Shown one piece after another: positions 8,497-16,696 of a DNA stretch of 64,000 bases. Every line of letters begins with the position of its first letter. Within the stretch, counting starts at the first letter, position 1. The translations under genes and the position numbers were made by a program. The DNA is from an uncultured Muribaculaceae bacterium (GTDB lineage Bacteria; Bacteroidota; Bacteroidia; Bacteroidales; Muribaculaceae). The DNA is taken from positions 13,148-77,147 of the forward strand of contig CAJURN010000006.1 of assembly GCA_910589055.1 (NCBI GenBank). Direction: 5' to 3'. Under the pieces are notes generated by a model. The model made no database searches and had not been told where the DNA came from. It saw only the letters and a list, made by a program, of their open reading frames with translations.

Positions 8497-8914
8497 ATTC
8501 GGTTGGAGATAAATCGGCGACCTCCGGTCGCCATTTTCTGGAGTTATCGAGACTCCACGCACACCTCCGGCCTAAGGCCTACGGTGTACGCGGTTACTGG
8601 TAAATCAGTGTCCTGCGGACACTCCGGCTGCCGGATAAAACTAGGCCGCGTCCGCAGGTCATCGGCACAGCCGCGTCCGCAGGACGCAGATTATTCAGTA
8701 ACCGGGTACGCCGTAGCCATAGCGTAGGCGTGCCCGGAAAGGAACAAGACCATATGAGGCGTCCGCAGGCCATCGGCAATGCCGCGTCCGCAGGACGCAG
8801 ATTATTCAGTAACCGGGTACGCCGTAGCTTTAGCGTAGGCGTGCCCGGAAAGAACAAGACGAAAAGTGGCGTCCGCAGGACGCCGGAAACAGAGTAAAAA
8901 CATTAGAAACAATT
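8497..8914. repeat. 418-bp intergenic cluster of palindromic repeats, including a ~103-bp unit in tandem
   Basis: No gene seen. The first part (8497-8640) holds short palindromes such as GGCGACCTCCGGTCGCC and GTGTCCTGCGGACAC. A ~103-bp unit then occurs twice, at 8648-8750 and 8759-8860, 111 bp apart and differing at only a few positions. Each unit contains the palindrome GCGTCCGCAGGACGC and the hairpin pair CCGGGTACGCC / GGCGTGCCCGG, and ends in AACAAGAC. A partial third copy of the palindrome lies at about 8868-8884. The repeats separate the first secreted paralogue from the second. They could be a REP/MITE-like element, mRNA-stabilising hairpins, or scars of gene duplication. Confidence 0.75.
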
Positions 8915-9361
8915 ATGAGAAAAGTGTTATCTCTCCTTGCGCTTCTGTTCGCGATTGGCGCGTTTGCACAACCGCGACCGGAGGCGTCGTGCGACCTAGA
9001 GGGCATAAATATCCGGGTAAAGACTTGCATTGCAGAAGCGAATGGCGATGTTATTGTGACGTTTACTATGGAAAATGTTGGTAAGCCAAGTGTAAACGTC
9101 TTGATTATGCCCACAGGCCATCAAGCGTATGATGATGAAGGAAATACATACGAATGGAAATCACTCGCAATCGCAAAGGGGAGGGATTCCTTTAAGTGCG
9201 GAAGCGTCCAGTTTAACCTTCCGAAAGATGTTCCGGTAAAGGCTCGATTAAGAATATCAAATGTAGATTCCACCGCATCAATGTTCCGGCTGATAAAAAT
9301 CAATATGAACAAAGGTTGGGCTTATCTGAAGAACATCCCCATCACACGGGATGGAGATTGA
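8915..9361 (+). CDS. Small secreted protein, second of three tandem paralogues
   Basis: 148 aa with signal peptide MRKVLSLLALLFAIGAFAQP. Shares with 8020-8496 the motifs IRVKTC, NGDVIVTFTMEN, AYDDEGNTY, ISNVDSTASM and the terminal NIPITRDGD. The spacing of these motifs is nearly unchanged, so it is a duplicate and not a chance match. The leader before the ATG is conserved with the first copy. It is only 30 bases from the third copy. Function unknown; an Ig-like beta domain is inferred. Confidence 0.75.
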   Translation: MRKVLSLLALLFAIGAFAQPRPEASCDLEGINIRVKTCIAEANGDVIVTFTMENVGKPSVNVLIMPTGHQAYDDEGNTYEWKSLAIAKGRDSFKCGSVQFNLPKDVPVKARLRISNVDSTASMFRLIKINMNKGWAYLKNIPITRDGD

Positions 9362-9391
9362 CATATTAAAACATTTTAATCACAACATATT

Positions 9392-9997
9392 ATGAGAAAA
9401 GTATTTTCTTTGATAGCATTGTTGCTTTCAGTGAGCATATTTACTCCGACAGTTTCGGCTGATGATGCCAAGGTGAAGAAAGTTGTCGGAGGCTTGTTGA
9501 ACGTTATTAGTGGTGCTACATCCGGGGCATCCACATCAACCACATCGACCGCAACAGGTGCGAAATCAAACATGCGCCGCCCCGACGATGGTAAGTTGAA
9601 AGCCACATTTGATAAGGATGGAATTGTGACGAAAATAAAATCATGTACTGCTAATGACATAGGTGATGTCGTGATTGTTTTTACACTTGAAAATCAAACC
9701 AACAAAGATTATCGGTGCCGTTTATTGAGTGAGCAGACGGATGTGTATGATGATGAGGGAAATATTTATAAGGGCAACAATATAATATCGTTTGCAGTAG
9801 CAAACGGCGAATACAATATGTATAATTGTGAGGTAGAAATTCCTGCCGGCATGTTGTTGAAATATCGGATTAAGATAAAGGACGTTGACCCGGCAGCTTC
9901 AATGCTGAAAATGGTGAAATCCGAGACTTATAATGGTCTCGACCCGAGAAATCATTTAGTATTCAAAAACGTTCCCATTACCCGCGAAGGCGATTGA
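9392..9997 (+). CDS. Small secreted protein, third and longest of three tandem paralogues
   Basis: 201 aa with signal peptide MRKVFSLIALLLSVSIFTPTVSA. It has an extra ~45-residue Ser/Thr/Ala-rich insert (GATSGASTSTTSTATGA) before the shared domain, whose motifs are KIKSCTA, GDVVIVFTLEN, VYDDEGNIY, IKDVDPAASM and NVPITREGD. The next gene starts one base after its stop codon, so it is almost certainly co-translated with the protease-like protein. That tight coupling links the secreted family to the block's putative enzyme. Function unknown. Confidence 0.75.
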   Translation: MRKVFSLIALLLSVSIFTPTVSADDAKVKKVVGGLLNVISGATSGASTSTTSTATGAKSNMRRPDDGKLKATFDKDGIVTKIKSCTANDIGDVVIVFTLENQTNKDYRCRLLSEQTDVYDDEGNIYKGNNIISFAVANGEYNMYNCEVEIPAGMLLKYRIKIKDVDPAASMLKMVKSETYNGLDPRNHLVFKNVPITREGD

Positions 9998-9998
9998 T

Positions 9999-12365
9999 AT
10001 GGATTTCAAGGAGCGGATGGAGCAGATGCGGCGCGATATGGAGCGCCGCAGGCAGGAAATGGATGCGCGTATGGCTGATTTCCGTACACGTGTGGGCGCG
10101 ACGACGCCTGTTGGTCGGAATAATCCACCATCACCACCACAATCCACGGAGAATACTGAGCCGTTGCTGAAGCATCATCCCGGGCTTGAGGATGAGTCGG
10201 AGACTAAGCTCGGCATGTTCGAGCGCCTGTATGCGGCTTATCCCGGAGCACAGGCCTCGACTGTTGGCTCTTTCGGCTATTCCGACATGGATTTCTCGCC
10301 TATTGTCAATCTCCTGGCGAGTATAGGGGAGATTGAGCTGTATGCTTCGCTGCGGCCAGTTTCGGCGCTCAACATGTCAGACCCGCTGAGAAAGAACAAA
10401 TCAATGTATTGGGATTTCCTACGGGTGCTGAAAGACCGCCGGTGCAAGGAGTTTCTCACTCCTTATCTCGGCAATGTAAGAGCTGTCTCGAAGCAGGTCA
10501 ATATAATCCGTTCCATGCGCAACCGGGCAAATCATAAGGAGGTGCTGACAAGCTCGGATTTCAACGACTTCTTCACGAAATGCTACGTGCCTTTTTTCAA
10601 TGAGGTGCTTCCGGCTCTGATTCCGCTTAAAAAACTGCCGGAGAACCGTCCGCCACGGAAAACTCTTTCCGAACCCGCTTCGAAAGTAGAGAAAACTTCC
10701 GGCAGAATCTGTGTTCTGTGGACCGATTCGGAAAAACTCGCGCTCAAATATTATGGAAAAATTGTGGGTCGAGGAGAGACAGGACCGGTTAATCTTGCTG
10801 AGATAATCCGCGGGCAGTTGCTTGGATTCATGCGCGAGGCCGCACAGCCGGGCGTGGCGTATTTCCTGATAGATCTTTCGCTCCCGGAATGGTCGGGGCT
10901 TATTGACCGTCAGCGTAGTTGGCAGTCGTGTCATGCGGTGCTTGGTGCTTTCCGCAAGAGTGCTGCTGCCGGACATGGCGTGACCGGTCCGATGTCGTTG
11001 TTTATCATCGGAGGCGACGACGTGGTACCTATGCCAAAGGTTAGGAATCCTCTCGACGATGAGATTAAAAGCGCCAATCGCCTTGATGTTCTTGAAGCGG
11101 AAATAGAGGTTGATTGGCTATATGCGTTTCCTGAGAAAAATATACGGGTCGACAGCGGTGGCTACCTTGACCCGGAAGCTCTTTCCGGGGCGGAAACGGC
11201 TTTTTATGTAAGTCGCTTGCCCTTGGAATCGGGGATGATGGAGACCACGTTTGAGGACGATATACTCCGCTACTTGCGCCGCTCGCTCGACGGGTTGAGG
11301 AATAAGATTGAAATAGGCAAGGTCGGCGCTGTGACAATGGAACGCTGCCGCAGGGTCATGGAACTTATGACCGCGGGATTTCCATTGAACGACATTTCGC
11401 GTTTCCCTCAGTCCTGCCGCTTCGGCAACTCCTTTGTCAGCCCTGATATATCGCTTGAGAAAGGAGCTATCGACGAGGATGTGGCGTTCGCTTATCTCAA
11501 TGCTGTGAAAGACTGCGGAATATTGACATTCGTGCTCCATGGCGCGCCGGGACCTAATGCGCCATATTACATAGGCGAAAGCCTTGAAGGCACACAGCAT
11601 GTGGCTTTTGTTCCCGGACATCTTGACGGTTCCGGACCGAAGATTATCGTGCCGATTTGCTGCTGGGGCGCAAGATTCATAGGCTACCGCCGCGAAAATT
11701 CCATGCTTCTGACAGCGCTGTACAGTTCTGAAACATTGCTGTTTATGGGTTCGTGCCGCAGTGCGTTCGCTCCTTTCGATCCTGAAACGCCTGATAAACA
11801 GCCTGTAATCGGTTGCGCACAAAGGCTTATGCGCCTGTTCATGCAGAATGTTATGGCAGGCTATCCTGCCGGAGAAGCGCTTCAACGTGCCAAAATCAAG
11901 TTTCTCACGCATTATTCCGAGGGGAAGCCATATGATTTGCTCACGGTTCAGGAATTCAATCTCTTCGGCGATCCGATGCTCACGGCGGTTCCGTGTATGT
12001 CTTCCGAATCATTGGATGCCGAAATTTCCATTACCCCGACGGGTCTGCCTGATTTTTCGATGTGCGATTATAAATATTCCGAAGATACGGTTTTTGAGGC
12101 AAGTGAAGGAGAGGTTTCCATTCTCGAAAAGGTCAGAGGACTTGTTGACGGAAATCTTGAGGTGATACGCTCGCGTATGAACGACGTGTTATACCGCCAT
12201 TACAACATCCACCCCGACAACCTGCGGAAAATCACCCGCTACCGTACCGGAAAAGGTCGGTCGGGCATGCGTTTCGTATATGCACGTAAATCGGCTTATC
12301 CATGCACTGTGTACGCTTTTTCTGACGAAAACGGAAATCTGAAGGAATTGGTGAGAACTTTTTAA
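9999..12365 (+). CDS. HEPN-like / gingipain-type (C25, clan CD) cysteine protease-like protein
   Basis: 788 aa, no signal peptide, hence probably cytoplasmic, unlike known gingipains. Residues 1-35 form a charged Arg/Glu/Met helix. Residues ~100-210 are helical and carry R174-N175-x3-H179, matching the R-x4-6-H signature of HEPN (Swt1-like) domains; this is inference. Residues ~235-665 show the C25 peptidase pattern: LFIIGGDDVVPMP (~334), YVSRLPLES (~403), a catalytic-type His-Gly at H514 (VLHGAPGP), candidate nucleophile C554 or C555 (VPICCWGARF), a further GSC at 584-586, and the family-typical end GEALQRAKIKF...NLFGDP. The last ~120 residues are unassigned. It starts one base after the third secreted paralogue. 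C25-type fold: fairly sure; activity and HEPN assignment: unproven. Confidence 0.7.
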   Translation: MDFKERMEQMRRDMERRRQEMDARMADFRTRVGATTPVGRNNPPSPPQSTENTEPLLKHHPGLEDESETKLGMFERLYAAYPGAQASTVGSFGYSDMDFSPIVNLLASIGEIELYASLRPVSALNMSDPLRKNKSMYWDFLRVLKDRRCKEFLTPYLGNVRAVSKQVNIIRSMRNRANHKEVLTSSDFNDFFTKCYVPFFNEVLPALIPLKKLPENRPPRKTLSEPASKVEKTSGRICVLWTDSEKLALKYYGKIVGRGETGPVNLAEIIRGQLLGFMREAAQPGVAYFLIDLSLPEWSGLIDRQRSWQSCHAVLGAFRKSAAAGHGVTGPMSLFIIGGDDVVPMPKVRNPLDDEIKSANRLDVLEAEIEVDWLYAFPEKNIRVDSGGYLDPEALSGAETAFYVSRLPLESGMMETTFEDDILRYLRRSLDGLRNKIEIGKVGAVTMERCRRVMELMTAGFPLNDISRFPQSCRFGNSFVSPDISLEKGAIDEDVAFAYLNAVKDCGILTFVLHGAPGPNAPYYIGESLEGTQHVAFVPGHLDGSGPKIIVPICCWGARFIGYRRENSMLLTALYSSETLLFMGSCRSAFAPFDPETPDKQPVIGCAQRLMRLFMQNVMAGYPAGEALQRAKIKFLTHYSEGKPYDLLTVQEFNLFGDPMLTAVPCMSSESLDAEISITPTGLPDFSMCDYKYSEDTVFEASEGEVSILEKVRGLVDGNLEVIRSRMNDVLYRHYNIHPDNLRKITRYRTGKGRSGMRFVYARKSAYPCTVYAFSDENGNLKELVRTF

Positions 12366-12399
12366 ACGCTTTCGTAGGGCGATTTGCCGAAAAAATCGT

Positions 12400-12407
12400 T
12401 AACTTTG
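12400..12407 (+). promoter_or_regulatory. Predicted -7 element of cdaA promoter
   Basis: TAACTTTG matches TAnnTTTG, 35 bases before the cdaA ATG. No TTTG is visible at the expected -33 spacing. It would give the cdaA-RSH pair transcription independent of the upstream block. Confidence 0.5.
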
Positions 12408-12441
12408 CCGAATAGCGATTGCGGGGCGGCGCTCCGCGGAA

Positions 12442-13227
12442 ATGATTGGCAAAATGATTAGTTTCGGCATCAAGGATATTGTTGACATCCTGCTTTTTGC
12501 AGTGATGCTCTTCTACATTTACCGGCTCATGAAGGAGTCGGGCACCATCAATATTTTCTATGGCATCTTGGCCTTTGTGGTGGTGTGGGTGATTGCTTCG
12601 GAGATTTTCAACCTGCGCCTTATCGGCACGATTCTCGACAAGTTCATGGCTATCGGCCTGCTTGTGCTGGTGGTGCTGTTCCAGGAACAGATCAAGCGCT
12701 TCCTTGTGGAGCTTGGCTCGCACAGGCGATGGCGCTTTCTGAGCAATCTGCTCCATCCTCACAAGGACAAAATCAATGAGGATGCCCATAAGTGGGTGGT
12801 GGCTATCGTGTATGCCTGTATGAGCATGAGCAAGAGCAAGACCGGCGCGCTTATTGTGATTCAGCAGTCGCTGCCGCTCGATAATTATGCAAAATCGGGC
12901 GATATTATCGACGCCAATATCAACACGCGGCTCATCGAGAATATTTTCTTCAAGAACTCTCCGCTCCACGACGGTGCGATGATTATAGCCGACGGCCGCA
13001 TCGAGTCGGCAGGATGTATTCTTCCCGTGAGCCACGACAGCGACGTGCCGCGTTCACTCGGCCTGCGCCACCGTTCGGCTCTCGGCATCGCGCAGGCAAC
13101 GGATGCGATGGCGATTGTGGTGTCGGAGGAAACCGGAAATATCTCTGTGGCGCAACGAGGAAAGCTGTCGACCCGACTCAGCACCACTGAGCTGGAGCAA
13201 AGACTCAGCCAACTTAACGGAATATAA
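12442..13227 (+). CDS. cdaA: Diadenylate cyclase CdaA (DisA_N domain)
   Basis: Makes c-di-AMP from two ATP at the inner membrane; this nucleotide controls osmolyte and wall homeostasis. Three hydrophobic segments fill residues ~10-90 (IVDILLFAVMLFYIY, FYGILAFVVVWVIA, IGLLVLVVLF), followed by the cyclase domain with the catalytic DGA (LHDGAMIIADG) and the RHRSALG loop. Length 261 aa is usual. It lies 20 bases before the RSH gene, likely one operon. Its usual upstream neighbour in many Bacteroidetes, folP, is displaced 8.7 kb away. Confidence 0.95.
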   Translation: MIGKMISFGIKDIVDILLFAVMLFYIYRLMKESGTINIFYGILAFVVVWVIASEIFNLRLIGTILDKFMAIGLLVLVVLFQEQIKRFLVELGSHRRWRFLSNLLHPHKDKINEDAHKWVVAIVYACMSMSKSKTGALIVIQQSLPLDNYAKSGDIIDANINTRLIENIFFKNSPLHDGAMIIADGRIESAGCILPVSHDSDVPRSLGLRHRSALGIAQATDAMAIVVSEETGNISVAQRGKLSTRLSTTELEQRLSQLNGI

Positions 13228-13247
13228 AATAACCATATTCAGGAGCC

Positions 13248-15113
13248 ATGGAAGACTACGATAAAATAATTGACGAGCGTGCCGCCAAGGTGTTTGATGT
13301 GATGGCACCGAGGGTGAGCCACGAGGATATGCAGCGGCTGCGTGAGGCATTTGAGCTTGCACGGCAAGCGCATGCGCCGCAGAAGCGCAAGACCGGCGAG
13401 CCGTATATCCTGCATCCGATTGCGGTTGCGACGATAGCCGCCGACGAGCTTATGCTTGATGTCAACTCCGTTATCGCAGCCTTCCTGCATGATGTTGTCG
13501 AGGACACTGATTATACTGTCGATGACATACGCGCCCGTTTTGGCGACGATGTGGCTTTCCTCGTAAAGGCCGTTACCAAGGAAAAGAAGGAAAAATACGT
13601 GATGTCGAAGCAGCTCGACAATTTCCGTCAGATGCTCAATACAATACAGTACGACATCCGTGCCATATTGGTGAAACTCGCCGACCGCCTGCACAACATG
13701 CGCACGCTTTCTTCCATGCGCCCCGACAAGCAGATGAAAATTGCAGGCGAGACCGACTATTTTTATGCTCCGCTTGCCAATCGCCTTGGCCTCTATCCGG
13801 TTAAGACCGAGCTTGAGAATCTGAGTTTCCGCTTCCGCTGCCCGCATGAGTATGAGGAGCTTGTCAATCTCATAGCCAAGGATGAGGAAGAGCAGCGCGA
13901 CCGTCTGGCACGTTTCTGCCAGGAGGTGCGGCGTGTCCTCTCCGCTGCCGGGATCGAGACCCGGGTGTATGTAGAGTACCGGCGTCCTTACAGCATCTGG
14001 CGAAAGATGCAGAAGCATGGCGACGATTTCAATCATCTCAAGCACCGCCACTTCACTGAAATTGTATTTGCCGACACTCCCGGTTTTTCCGAAAAGGACA
14101 TGGCTCTGAAGATATATTCAGCTCTTACCGACCGCTTCAAGGAAAAGCCCGGAGGCATAGTCAATTACATTGACTCGCCTAAGGAAAACGGCTACCGCAG
14201 CTTCCATGTCAAGCTGATGGCAGATTTCGGTCGCTGGCAGGAGGTGCACATCAGCAGCGAACGCATGATACGCGAGTCGCGACTCGGCTGCATCGCCGAC
14301 CGTTGCGACGACAATATACGCCGCTGGATTGACAAGTTCCGCCAGGTGCTCCGCGACATCGCCGCCAACACCCGCGATGGCAAGGGTTTTATCGAAAACG
14401 TGGTAACTTCGTTCTACAACGACGACATCATGACTTTCACTCCTCAAGGCAAGCCGCTTGTGCTTCCGCAGAAGGCCACGGTGATTGACTTCGCCTATGA
14501 ATCGCTCGGCGCCTTCGGACGCCATGCCAAGTATGCGAGGGTCAACAATCAACTTGCATCGGTCAAGACCCGGCTGCATCGCGGCGATGTGGTGGAGGTG
14601 TTTACCGGTATGAACTGCAACCCCACGCCGGATTGGCTCGACAACAGCGTGACCTATAAAGCCCGCAAGGCCATCCGGGAATATCTTGCATCATTACCAG
14701 GAGAGAAATTTACCCGTTGCCCCGACTGTCTGCCGATTCCCGGCGAGGAAGTCATAGGTTTTACCGACGAGGCAGGGCATGTGACCGTTCACAAGCGCGA
14801 TTGTCCCACCGCGATACGCCTTGCCTCTCAGCTTGGCGACGACATCGTGTCGGTGGATTTTACGCCTGATGCAACTTTATATCCCGTGGAGATGGAAATA
14901 AGGGCCGTCGACAGGTACCACCTGTTCATGGATCTTGTGGATTGCATCACCAACAAGCTCAACCTCTCACTCGACAGCATCAACACTTCAACGGTCGATT
15001 ACATCGCTACTATCACGATTTCCTTCGGCGTACACTCCTACAAGGAACTCCGCTCGATAGTCCGCAGCATCGCCACCATCCCCGGCGTCGACGAAGTCAA
15101 ACGCAAGAAGTAG
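13248..15113 (+). CDS. RSH (RelA/SpoT family) protein, probably (p)ppGpp hydrolase with degenerate synthetase
   Basis: 621 aa. The N-terminal HD hydrolase domain is intact (HP at ~48, FLHDVVEDTD at ~80, LADRLHNMRT at ~145). The synthetase domain begins normally (RPYSIWRKM) and keeps NGYRSFH. However, the segment that usually reads DLLAVR is replaced by KHRHFTEI, losing the canonical Asp and Arg, and the EIQIRT motif reads EVHISS. A TGS domain (~385-450) and C-terminal ACT domain (~545-620) follow. It is shorter than the usual ~730-aa bifunctional enzyme. I infer alarmone hydrolysis without synthesis. Neighbour of cdaA, so two second-messenger enzymes sit together. Confidence 0.85.
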   Translation: MEDYDKIIDERAAKVFDVMAPRVSHEDMQRLREAFELARQAHAPQKRKTGEPYILHPIAVATIAADELMLDVNSVIAAFLHDVVEDTDYTVDDIRARFGDDVAFLVKAVTKEKKEKYVMSKQLDNFRQMLNTIQYDIRAILVKLADRLHNMRTLSSMRPDKQMKIAGETDYFYAPLANRLGLYPVKTELENLSFRFRCPHEYEELVNLIAKDEEEQRDRLARFCQEVRRVLSAAGIETRVYVEYRRPYSIWRKMQKHGDDFNHLKHRHFTEIVFADTPGFSEKDMALKIYSALTDRFKEKPGGIVNYIDSPKENGYRSFHVKLMADFGRWQEVHISSERMIRESRLGCIADRCDDNIRRWIDKFRQVLRDIAANTRDGKGFIENVVTSFYNDDIMTFTPQGKPLVLPQKATVIDFAYESLGAFGRHAKYARVNNQLASVKTRLHRGDVVEVFTGMNCNPTPDWLDNSVTYKARKAIREYLASLPGEKFTRCPDCLPIPGEEVIGFTDEAGHVTVHKRDCPTAIRLASQLGDDIVSVDFTPDATLYPVEMEIRAVDRYHLFMDLVDCITNKLNLSLDSINTSTVDYIATITISFGVHSYKELRSIVRSIATIPGVDEVKRKK

Positions 15114-15180
15114 AGTAGGGGGGGGATAGGCAAGGTAAGGCAAGAGAGGCAAATATAGGAAAGAAGGGTTATTAAAGGCA

Positions 15181-15222
15181 AAAAGGCAAGATAAATCCGT
15201 ACTGGAAGTTATCTTGCCTTTT
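15181..15222. terminator. Hairpin terminator between RSH gene and glmM
   Basis: AAAAGGCAAGATAA (15181-15194) and TTATCTTGCCTTTT (15209-15222) form a perfect 14-bp stem with A and T runs on either side, able to end transcripts from both convergent genes. The bases before it are a purine-rich stretch with a G8 run (15118-15125). A second half-copy of TTATCTTGCCTTTT occurs at about 15250-15263. Confidence 0.75.
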
Positions 15223-15279
15223 ATCTATTGAGCCGGGTGTCGGAACTATTATCTTGCCTTTTAGCCTATCTTAGCCTCA

Positions 15280-16671
15280 TCATGCGTTGCAGATTTCGGC
15301 AATGATGGCTTTGATTTTGTCGGCCAGGAGTTCTGCGGCTTCCATTGTGGAGGCTTCTGAATAGATGCGCACGATGGGTTCGGTGTTGGATTTGCGCAGG
15401 TGTACCCATGAGTCGGCAAAGTCGATTTTCACACCGTCGATGTCGGTAATCTGTTCGCCTGCATAGCGCTTCTTTACAGCGTCGAGAATGGCGTCGACGT
15501 CGAGCGATGGCGAAAGCTGAATCTTTGTCTTGTAGATTGAGTACTGGGGATATGTCTTGCGGAGTTCGCTCACTTTGCAGCCTTTCTTGGCAAGCAATGT
15601 GAGGAAGAGTGCCACGCCCACGAGGGCATCGCGTCCGTAGTGGAGTTCGGGGTAGATTACACCGCCGTTGCCTTCGCCGCCGATTACGGCTCCGGTGCGT
15701 TTCATTTCGGTGGTAACGTTCACTTCGCCAACCGCTGCGGCTGTGTACTCGCCGCCGTGGGCACGGGTAACGTCGCGGAGCGCGCGGGATGAGCTGAGGT
15801 TGCTCACGGTTGCGCCGGGAGTGTGGGTGAGTACGTAATCGGATACGGCTACGAGTGTGTATTCCTCACCGAACATTTCGCCGGTTTCCTGCACGATTGC
15901 GAGACGGTCGACGTCGGGGTCGACAACGAATCCTACGTCGGCGCGCGCGGTGCGCATCAGGTCGGATATGCCTGTGAGGTTTTCGGGGATAGGTTCGGGG
16001 TTGTGGACGAATTTTCCGGTTGCCTCGCAGTTGAGTTCAATCACGTTTTCAACGCCGAGCGCGCGGAGGAGCTGGGGAATTACAGTACCGCCTACGGAGT
16101 TGACAGCATCCACGGCTACTGTGAAGTTGGCTTTGCGGATTGCTTCGGTGTCGACAAGGTCAAGTGCGAGCACCTGGTCGATATGGCGGCGGTTGTAGGT
16201 AGTGTTGCTGTATACGGTGCCGATATGGTCGATTTCGGCAAATTCGTATTCTTCGGCAGCGGCTATGCGGAGCACCTCCTTGCCTTCGGCATCATTGAGG
16301 AATTCGCCGCGCTCGTTAAGGAGCTTGAGGGCGTTCCACTGGCGGGGATTGTGGGAGGCGGTGAGGATAAGACCACCGCATGCGTTTTCGCCGGTCACGG
16401 CTATTTCGGTGGTGGGAGTGGATGCAAGGCCGATGTTTACTACATCAAATCCCATGGCAACAAGAGTGCCGCACACTACGTCGCAAACCATAGAGCCTGA
16501 AAGACGTGCGTCACGTCCTACGACGATGGTGCGTGATGTCTTGGTGGTTGTGCGGGAGATGAACGTTGCGAAAGCTGCTGTGAACTTCACGATGTCCAGA
16601 GGGGTGAGGCTGTCGCCGGGGGCACCTCCGATAGTTCCTCTGATTCCGGAAATAGATTTTATAAGTGTCAT
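15280..16671 (-). CDS. glmM: Phosphoglucosamine mutase
   Basis: Alpha-D-phosphohexomutase that converts glucosamine-6-P to glucosamine-1-P for UDP-GlcNAc and wall synthesis. Visible are the phospho-serine loop TASHNPRQWN (~105), the metal-binding DPDVDRLAI (~250), the sugar-binding GEGNGGVIYP (~335) and the phosphate-binding RKSNTEPIVRIY near the C-terminus. Length 463 aa is typical for Bacteroidales GlmM. It is last in a likely operon after nrnA and the DUF4827 gene. A phosphomannomutase role cannot be excluded from sequence alone. Confidence 0.88.
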   Translation of the reverse strand: MTLIKSISGIRGTIGGAPGDSLTPLDIVKFTAAFATFISRTTTKTSRTIVVGRDARLSGSMVCDVVCGTLVAMGFDVVNIGLASTPTTEIAVTGENACGGLILTASHNPRQWNALKLLNERGEFLNDAEGKEVLRIAAAEEYEFAEIDHIGTVYSNTTYNRRHIDQVLALDLVDTEAIRKANFTVAVDAVNSVGGTVIPQLLRALGVENVIELNCEATGKFVHNPEPIPENLTGISDLMRTARADVGFVVDPDVDRLAIVQETGEMFGEEYTLVAVSDYVLTHTPGATVSNLSSSRALRDVTRAHGGEYTAAAVGEVNVTTEMKRTGAVIGGEGNGGVIYPELHYGRDALVGVALFLTLLAKKGCKVSELRKTYPQYSIYKTKIQLSPSLDVDAILDAVKKRYAGEQITDIDGVKIDFADSWVHLRKSNTEPIVRIYSEASTMEAAELLADKIKAIIAEICNA

Positions 16672-16696
16672 ATATTAGCTTATTAGTGGGCTGTGA

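Noticed and set aside
8503..8727. Short open frames within the palindromic repeats
   Set aside because: They arise from repeat sequence, are Arg/Gly/Pro-rich and have no counterpart in the second repeat unit.
15118..15125. G8 tract as a phase-variation site
   Set aside because: It lies after the RSH stop codon and before the terminator, so length change would not alter a protein.
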